Below are positions 59,352 through 64,000 of a DNA stretch of 64,000 nt, piece by piece. Positions within the stretch are counted from its first letter, which is position 1. The number at the start of each line of letters is the position of its first letter. Source of the DNA: JAIRVZ01 sp031553415 (lineage in GTDB: Bacteria; Bacteroidota; Bacteroidia; Bacteroidales; Azobacteroidaceae); assembly GCA_031553415.1 (NCBI GenBank), contig JAVBLO010000085.1, positions 6,095 to 70,094 of the forward strand, given 5' to 3'. A model generated the notes under the pieces. It saw nothing but the letters and a program-made list of their open reading frames with translations. It had not been told where the DNA came from and ran no database searches. The translations under genes and the position numbers were made by a program.

Positions 59352-60368
59352 TTATTTATTAAAAACCACTTTCCAATCATTTGCCATATCAATTACATGC
59401 CAGTTGTTTTTAGCACTGGCATTTAATGAAGCATTATCAGGCTCTGAATAGGCAAATTCGCGGATCGAGTCATTATGATTCACAATCATCTGGAAAGTCG
59501 GATACGGGCTGCTTTGGGAATATTCAAGCATTTGTATATCGCCTTTTCCACCTTCATTTCCGCAAGCAAATACCGGACGTTTACCCAAATACAATTGTAT
59601 GCCATCGGGTTTGGTCTGCTGATCATTCATGCGCAACATTTGAGAAGTACGTATCACTCTTCGTGATGTTTCGTCATATTTATAAACCATAGCGCTACCA
59701 ATAATCTGATTTGCAGGTATTCCATAAAAATCACTCGAAATACTTCTTACAAAATCTATATCACCACCGGTACAGATATACGTCGTGAAACCATTGCTAC
59801 GTAAATATTCCAATAATTCAAGTTGAGGTTTATAAGCTAACTGCTTTCCTGTCAAATCATATTTAGGATATTTGAAATTGTCAAAAAAAGCCTTGGAATC
59901 CACATAAAAATCATCCACATTCATTCCGGTTTGCGTAGCAATAATAAGCTCTGCAAAAGCTTTAAGACCTCCTTGCTGGAAATAACTCAAATCTTTTGTT
60001 GCAATCGCCTTGAAAGGCTGTTTCTGAGCTAGTTTAGGATCAGCTTCCAGCATTTTCACTGCACGATATTTAGCAAATTCACCCTGAATGATAGGCTTTT
60101 CAGGCCACAAGGTGCCATCATTATCAAAAGTAGCAATCCGATCGATTACCGGTATAAAATCAGCTGTTCCTTCTGTTGTAACCTTATTTACATAATCTAC
60201 TATAGCTTGTTTCAAATCACCATCATTCCATGAAGGTAACGGATCGGACTGAAATGTAGAGGTTTTGCTATTTTTTACGTCTTGTTTACAGGAAGTTGCA
60301 AAGGTTAATGAGCATGTAATAACAAGCGCCATAAAACCATTCATTAATTTTGTTCTTTTTGTTCTCAT
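59352..60368 (-). CDS. exported HAD-superfamily phosphatase
   Basis: 338 aa lipoprotein (MRTKRTKLMNGFMALVITCSLTFATSCKQD, lipobox ATSC). HAD core: motif I FDNDGTLW (Asp nucleophile and second Asp, about 85-92), motif II in YICTGGDIDF (Thr), a conserved Lys in GKRPVFACGNEGGKGDIQM (motifs III-IV with Asp), and a capping segment between (LEADPKLAQKQPFKAIATKDL). Periplasmic acid phosphatases of this type act on small phospho-compounds; the substrate is unknown. It lies between trmD and the DUF3244 gene, and the terminator at 60438 separates it from the latter. Confidence 0.85.
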   Translation of the reverse strand: MRTKRTKLMNGFMALVITCSLTFATSCKQDVKNSKTSTFQSDPLPSWNDGDLKQAIVDYVNKVTTEGTADFIPVIDRIATFDNDGTLWPEKPIIQGEFAKYRAVKMLEADPKLAQKQPFKAIATKDLSYFQQGGLKAFAELIIATQTGMNVDDFYVDSKAFFDNFKYPKYDLTGKQLAYKPQLELLEYLRSNGFTTYICTGGDIDFVRSISSDFYGIPANQIIGSAMVYKYDETSRRVIRTSQMLRMNDQQTKPDGIQLYLGKRPVFACGNEGGKGDIQMLEYSQSSPYPTFQMIVNHNDSIREFAYSEPDNASLNASAKNNWHVIDMANDWKVVFNK

Positions 60369-60437
60369 AAGGAATTCATTCTTATTAAATTTAAACTTTA
60401 TTATAAAACAAACAAGAACAGAATTTGTTTTGAAAAT

Positions 60438-60477
60438 AAAAAAAACTCCGGCACCATTACAAAGAACAATGCCGGAG
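60438..60477 (-). terminator. strong intrinsic terminator after the DUF3244 gene
   Basis: On the minus strand CTCCGGCA (60470-60477) pairs with TGCCGGAG (60446-60453), an 8-bp GC-rich stem with a 16-base loop, followed by eight T (60438-60445) and TATTTT. It starts about 54 bases after the DUF3244 stop. Confidence 0.92.
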
Positions 60478-60530
60478 CGATACGCGGAATTGGGGATTAA
60501 TTTCGCGAAATCTTAAAAGAGGAAAAACAA

Positions 60531-60914
60531 TCAAGGCATTTCGAAATCTGTTATCAGGAATGTTCCTGTTTCTTCATTATAAATGTAAACTTCGAATGCC
60601 CAAGCTTCAGATGATGATAAATCTACAATAATATGCAAACCAGCAATAACATCTGTAGTTTCGCTAAATACACACACACCGTCATTACCCCAAACTTCGA
60701 TCGTTAGATCGTCCGCCTCATCAAAAAACTCTAAATCTAAAATTTTACCGTCTAAACTTCCAATAACAAAAGAATCTGCCCGACCAGAAGAACGTAGTCC
60801 ATCTCGATCCCTCAATTCTCCCGACAATTGAATTTTTTTGTCAGTAGCATAACTACTCATAATAAAAATAAAAAAACATGAAACAAGTGCACAAATTACT
60901 TTTAAATCCATCAT
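60531..60914 (-). CDS. DUF3244 small exported protein
   Basis: 127 aa, signal peptide (MMDLKVICALVSCFFIFIMSSYA), then one small beta-sandwich with the DUF3244 pattern: IGSLDGKILDLEFFDEADDLTIEVWGNDGVCVFSETTDV...GLHIIVDLSSSEAWAFEVYIYNEETGTFLITDFEM. Known from Bacteroidetes, often beside TPR/HTH membrane regulators as here. Function not established. A TAACTTTA (one mismatch to the -7 box) lies at 60930-60937. Same strand as the TPR gene, 204 bases downstream of it; the gap carries a direct repeat. Confidence 0.85.
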   Translation of the reverse strand: MMDLKVICALVSCFFIFIMSSYATDKKIQLSGELRDRDGLRSSGRADSFVIGSLDGKILDLEFFDEADDLTIEVWGNDGVCVFSETTDVIAGLHIIVDLSSSEAWAFEVYIYNEETGTFLITDFEMP

Positions 60915-60999
60915 AGCTTCTAAATTTTATAAAGTTAATAAGTTAATGTTCATGCAAGTTATGATGAAAACATGATACTGACCAAAAAAACGAAAAAAT

Positions 61000-61074
61000 A
61001 AATTCGTATTTGTTAATTTTTAAATGGCTGATATCTAAGCATTTAAAAAATCATTTTTCAGAAAATTCGTATTT
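61000..61074. repeat. 12-bp direct repeat AAATTCGTATTT x2
   Basis: Copies at 61000-61011 and 61063-61074, each followed one base later by TTAA. They lie between the TPR/HTH regulator gene and the DUF3244 gene, about 90-160 bases upstream of the latter: candidate binding sites. No other structure is seen in 60938-61118. Confidence 0.5.
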
Positions 61075-61118
61075 CTTAAAATTTAAGATGTTTGATAATA
61101 AAATTAAAGTACAAATTA

Positions 61119-62783
61119 TTACATGTTTTTTAGAAAGGAAAGCAATTCTTTCATTCCGGTAAAACCCAACTTCTTCCTTATTCTACTTTTTTGAGCCTGA
61201 GAGGAAGCAATATTATCATAGCCTTGAATAATGGTTATTTCATCTATTTTAAAATCTGCACGGAGTAAACAACACAATTGAATATCTTTCTCCAATAAAT
61301 CAGGACATTTTTTCCTTAATTTTTCAACAAATCCATCATATATTTTATCTATCACCGGATACAAATGCTCCCAATCAAGTTTTTCAGCCATATTTTTCCC
61401 AAATATTTTAAAATAAACTTCATTCGAATTATAATCCGCAGTATTTGAAGGAATGGCCTGTATCTGAGCTATTTTCTTTGCAATGTCCAATTGCTCTAAC
61501 AAAGCTTGCTTTAGGGAGTATTTATCTTTTTTATAATCTTCAAGCATTTCTCTCATTGTATCCAGATTTTGCTCAACCTGACGAATTTTTTCACGCTTTT
61601 TCCTTACCATAATTATGAGAAAACCTGTCAATAAAATTGCAGCAAGTAGGCCAGACAAGGCTATAATAAACCAAAATTGTATGCGTAGCTTCACTTTCTG
61701 CAATGAAGTTTTTAATTTTTCAGATGCATATTTCTCTTGAACACTCAATATGGATTGTTTCATTTTATTATTGTAGATCAAAGAAGCATATTCTGCACTT
61801 TTCTGATTATATTCCAATGCTTGCTTATATTTCAACATATAAGTATAAATTTTCTCCATTGTATCATAATAATTATATAACGAAAAATAATCATCTGTCC
61901 CTACAACTTTAGGAGATAACTGTTCTGCATAATAAATGGCAGAATCCGGCTGGTTCATTAAAAGATAAAGCCTGGACAATGCAGGATAATTATCGATTGC
62001 ATATTTTTTCTGTTTATCTATATCAATCGATTGTAGTAAAAACTCTTTTGCTTTACCATAATCACCAATCTCCCTATAAACAATTCCTATATTCCTAAAA
62101 GTGGATGCAAATTGAGAAGTATCATTATGTTCTTCAGCATATTGTAATACTTGATTATAATTATCAAAAGCAAGTTTTGTTTGTTGAGGTTCTTGTCTTA
62201 AGTAGACATTTCCAATAAACCTCAAAATATAAATGGCATTTTTTTCATTACCCGCTTTAAAAAAATAATCATGAGACTGTTGATAATTATATAGGGCCAG
62301 ATCAAAGTTAAATTCTTCATCATACAAAAGGCCTAAATCATAATGTATCAATCCCAAAAGGTTTTCATTATTAGATTTTTCTGCATAATCTTTAGATTGC
62401 AAAAGTTCTTGTATCGCATTTTCGTGGTTTCCCTGCTGGTAATTAACCCTTCCTGAATAAAAATATGATAAAGCTATTTTAGGAATATCTTTTTTTTGAA
62501 GGAAATAGGCAATAGAGGATTGAATCAAAGTATCTTCGGCAATACTTATACCCGATTTATCTTTAGCTTGAGTATATAAAAGTTGGTAATTGGCATAATT
62601 TTTAGAGTTTAAATCTTCCGGGGATTCGATAGTTTTCAGTAATTCCAATGCACTATCAGGGTTCTGTTCAACAAGTTTTTCTACTCCAATAAATATTTTT
62701 CCGGCCTTCTTATTTTTTTGATCACAAGAAAAGAAGAGTGAGAAAATAAACAATATGATCAAAAATCTTGTGAATTTATACAT
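61119..62783 (-). CDS. TPR membrane protein with C-terminal helix-turn-helix (putative regulator)
   Basis: 554 aa lipoprotein from ATG 62783 (MYKFTRFLIILFIFSLFFSCDQ, lipobox FFSC). The longer in-frame start at 62807 would lie at or before the predicted transcription start, so it is rejected. A periplasmic TPR array follows (about 30-350; IALSYFYSGRVNYQQGNHENAIQELLQSKDYA, SQFASTFRNIGIVYREIGDYGKAKEFLLQS and others), then a membrane helix (about 368-392), a coiled coil (about 395-430), and a cytoplasmic domain with a LuxR-like helix-turn-helix (CPDLLEKDIQLCCLLRADFKIDEITIIQG...SQAQKSRIRKKLGF). A one-component membrane regulator, probably controlling the DUF3244 gene. Confidence 0.83.
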   Translation of the reverse strand: MYKFTRFLIILFIFSLFFSCDQKNKKAGKIFIGVEKLVEQNPDSALELLKTIESPEDLNSKNYANYQLLYTQAKDKSGISIAEDTLIQSSIAYFLQKKDIPKIALSYFYSGRVNYQQGNHENAIQELLQSKDYAEKSNNENLLGLIHYDLGLLYDEEFNFDLALYNYQQSHDYFFKAGNEKNAIYILRFIGNVYLRQEPQQTKLAFDNYNQVLQYAEEHNDTSQFASTFRNIGIVYREIGDYGKAKEFLLQSIDIDKQKKYAIDNYPALSRLYLLMNQPDSAIYYAEQLSPKVVGTDDYFSLYNYYDTMEKIYTYMLKYKQALEYNQKSAEYASLIYNNKMKQSILSVQEKYASEKLKTSLQKVKLRIQFWFIIALSGLLAAILLTGFLIIMVRKKREKIRQVEQNLDTMREMLEDYKKDKYSLKQALLEQLDIAKKIAQIQAIPSNTADYNSNEVYFKIFGKNMAEKLDWEHLYPVIDKIYDGFVEKLRKKCPDLLEKDIQLCCLLRADFKIDEITIIQGYDNIASSQAQKSRIRKKLGFTGMKELLSFLKNM

Positions 62784-62809
62784 AATATAGTACGCATTTG
62801 GGAGCAATG

Positions 62810-62817
62810 CAAAGATA
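62810..62817 (-). promoter_or_regulatory. -7 box (TATCTTTG) of the TPR regulator gene
   Basis: Exact TAnnTTTG on the minus strand, 26 bases before ATG 62783 and in the short gap after trmB. It decides the start of the downstream gene. Confidence 0.65.
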
Positions 62818-62824
62818 TTAATTT

Positions 62825-63574
62825 TTAATGATTCCCGCTTCTTTTGCTACGGTTAAAACTGCGGTAACTATCATACTCAATGCCAACTTCAGGTTCAAGA
62901 TATTCGTCGCGATGTTCGCAAATAAATTTGATATATTTGATATCCAATCCTCTATCCAACCATTGTTGTTCATAAAAAGTCTGGATAGACAAAATTTCAT
63001 CAGCCAAACCGCTGTGATATAAGTCATTTGTTTGTACTAAAACCTGGAAGTTATTGATTTTTACCATTTCTGAGGTATAAGTATACATAAAATTACTATC
63101 GGTTTTCAAGTGTATAATACCCTGTTCATTCAAAATCTCACGATATAATTTCATAAAGCGGGAAGAAGTCATCCGCTTATTTACTTTGTTCATTTGCGGG
63201 TCGGGAAAAGTAATCCAGATTTCAGATACTTCGCCGGGAGCAAAAAAATGATTGACCAATTCTATATGTGTGCGTAAAAAAGCGACGTTTTTAAGGCTTT
63301 CGGCAAAAGACTGTTTGGCGCCTGTCCACATGCGAGCGCCTTTTATATCGATACCAATAAAATTCTTACCAGGAAACAATTTAGCCAGTCCAACTGTATA
63401 TTCACCTTTACCACAACCTAATTCCAATACGATTGGATTGTTATTTTTAAAAAACTTTTCGTTCCAATATCCTTTCATTTCAAATCCCTTTTCCTGCAAA
63501 ACAGCAAACGGATACTGGAACACATGAGGATACTCTTTCATATCCTCAAACTTTTGTAATTTATTTTTACCCAC
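62825..63574 (-). CDS. trmB: tRNA (guanine(46)-N7)-methyltransferase
   Basis: SAM-dependent methylation of G46 in the variable loop of tRNAs. 249 aa from a GTG start at 63574 (V/MGKNKLQKFEDMKEYPHVFQYP), where the Bacteroidetes family begins. The 109 extra in-frame codons upstream (to 63901) bear no relation to TrmB and belong to the repeat-like DNA. The SAM-binding VLELGCGKGEYTVGLAKLFPGKNFIGIDIKGARMWTGA (about 50-87), ISEIWITFPDPQ (catalytic Asp region) and LKTDSNF are present. An AATCTTTG near-match to the -7 box at 63589-63596 precedes the GTG. Confidence 0.92.
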   Translation of the reverse strand: MGKNKLQKFEDMKEYPHVFQYPFAVLQEKGFEMKGYWNEKFFKNNNPIVLELGCGKGEYTVGLAKLFPGKNFIGIDIKGARMWTGAKQSFAESLKNVAFLRTHIELVNHFFAPGEVSEIWITFPDPQMNKVNKRMTSSRFMKLYREILNEQGIIHLKTDSNFMYTYTSEMVKINNFQVLVQTNDLYHSGLADEILSIQTFYEQQWLDRGLDIKYIKFICEHRDEYLEPEVGIEYDSYRSFNRSKRSGNH

Positions 63575-63589
63575 AATTATAATATTTAC

Positions 63590-63847
63590 AAAGATTTCAA
63601 ATGGGGCTCTAATTGAACATATACATCCCATAGCCCTGGACTCCCTGATACCAGTGCTCCAGATATGCGGGAAACCAAGGCGGTCGTATACGGGAGCCTC
63701 AACCGGCACAGACGGGAAGTGATACAAGAGGAAGTCAGTGCGAATAATATCAAATGAAAGACGCTGTTCAAAGAGCCTGTATCGTGTCTTAGAAACGATG
63801 CCGGGCGCTTCTAAATGAAACTTTGATTGCATCCCAATGAGACTTTC
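63590..63847. repeat. suspected dispersed repeat upstream of trmB (open frame, non-genic)
   Basis: About 260 bases, GC-richer than the surroundings, open in frame with trmB on the minus strand but not TrmB-like. The translation contains low-complexity-free but unusual stretches (RYRLFEQRLSFDIIRTDF, RLGFPHIWSTGIRESRAMG). I have the impression of related sequences from other Bacteroidetes intergenic regions but cannot verify it here. Treated as a dispersed element rather than a gene. Confidence 0.4.
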
Positions 63848-63890
63848 GTCGCTCCGCGGAGCGACAAACATTTCTCCGCGGAGCGTTTTT
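63848..63890 (+). terminator. GC-rich palindromic hairpins with T-run
   Basis: GTCGCTCCGCGGAGCGAC (63848-63865) is an exact 18-base palindrome. CGCTCCGCGGAG (63850-63861) also pairs exactly with CTCCGCGGAGCG (63874-63885), which is followed by TTTTT. On the plus strand this has the form of an intrinsic terminator; it is also part of the terminal repeat cluster. Confidence 0.6.
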
Positions 63891-63913
63891 ATATGTATCA
63901 AAGTGTTTGTTTA

Positions 63914-64000
63914 ACTACGCCGGGAGCTTACGCCAGATTTCGACAAACCGTGCACCTTGTACCCTGTACCTTGCACCCAAAAATAGTTCAATTCGTGCCC
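63914..64000. repeat. tail of repeat words (CTACGCC..GCTTACGCC and ACCTTGTACCCTG)
   Basis: 63914-63934 matches the 36-bp arm of the element at 36105-36140 at about 17 of 20 positions (one arm only). From about 63950 the words CACCTTGTACC/CTGTACCTTGCACCC repeat. No complementary arms before the window end, so the element may continue beyond it. No gene is seen here. Confidence 0.6.

Noticed and set aside
63577..63901. N-terminal extension of the trmB frame
   Set aside because: It lacks similarity to TrmB, consists of repeat-like DNA, and a GTG at 63574 gives the family-typical start.
1..64000. tRNA, rRNA or large ribozyme genes
   Set aside because: Intergenic regions were read on both strands; no cloverleaf with CCA-type ends or rRNA-like segment was recognised.

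Overview
The window is chromosomal DNA from a member of the Bacteroidetes, most likely an anaerobic or microaerobic Bacteroidales; the genus cannot be fixed. Reasons: AT-rich DNA; many start-proximal matches to the Bacteroidetes -7 box TAnnTTTG, several with TTTG about 19 bases upstream; a SusC/SusD pair with ECF sigma factor and FecR-type anti-sigma; C-terminal type IX secretion (T9SS) sorting domains on two proteins; a Wzi-like capsule protein; and a Bacteroidetes-type housekeeping gene set.

Layout. 1-9.2 kb: 5' part of gyrA (minus strand), then clpC, cmk, ispH, pfkA, an iron-type superoxide dismutase and a lone tyrosine recombinase. 9.4-14.5 kb: a compact [FeFe]-hydrogenase operon, catalytic subunit plus all three H-cluster maturases (hydA-hydE-hydG-hydF). 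14.6-23.7 kb: an outer-membrane protein, a GH2 glycosidase, then SDR mannonate oxidoreductase and uxuA (hexuronate catabolism) and a large TonB-receptor-like barrel. 23.7-43.1 kb: a polysaccharide utilization locus on the minus strand, read from the right as ECF sigma, FecR, SusC, SusD, GH92, GH97, beta-helix protein, two paralogous secreted proteins of unknown family, GH28. With the adjacent GH2 and mannonate genes this suggests a uronic-acid-containing (pectin-like) glycan target. 43.1-45.6 kb: Wzi-like protein and two small envelope proteins. 45.6-45.75 kb: a candidate small RNA. 45.8-53.6 kb: miaB, then ftsX, DUF3098, uppP, truB, queA, folK, queC, queF and a small barrel protein. 53.6-63.6 kb: 7TM-HD phosphohydrolase, gltX, kdtA, trmD, a periplasmic HAD phosphatase, a DUF3244 protein beside a TPR/HTH membrane regulator, and trmB. 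The last 400 bases are repeat-like.

The most unusual feature is non-coding. At least a dozen gene junctions carry large hairpins whose arms are iterations of a short degenerate word (AATTGAGA, AGTTAAGA, GAAGTAA, AAAAATTA, ACACAGATT, CCACGAATT, CCCCTAAA). They come in recognisable families, nest inside one another, and several run into the neighbouring gene and supply its last codons and stop (cmk, kdtA, GH92 gene, queC/queF). Other leads are an ~80-nt RNA with a consensus promoter and its own terminator (45.63-45.75 kb), and two tandem putative glycosidases that I cannot assign to a family.
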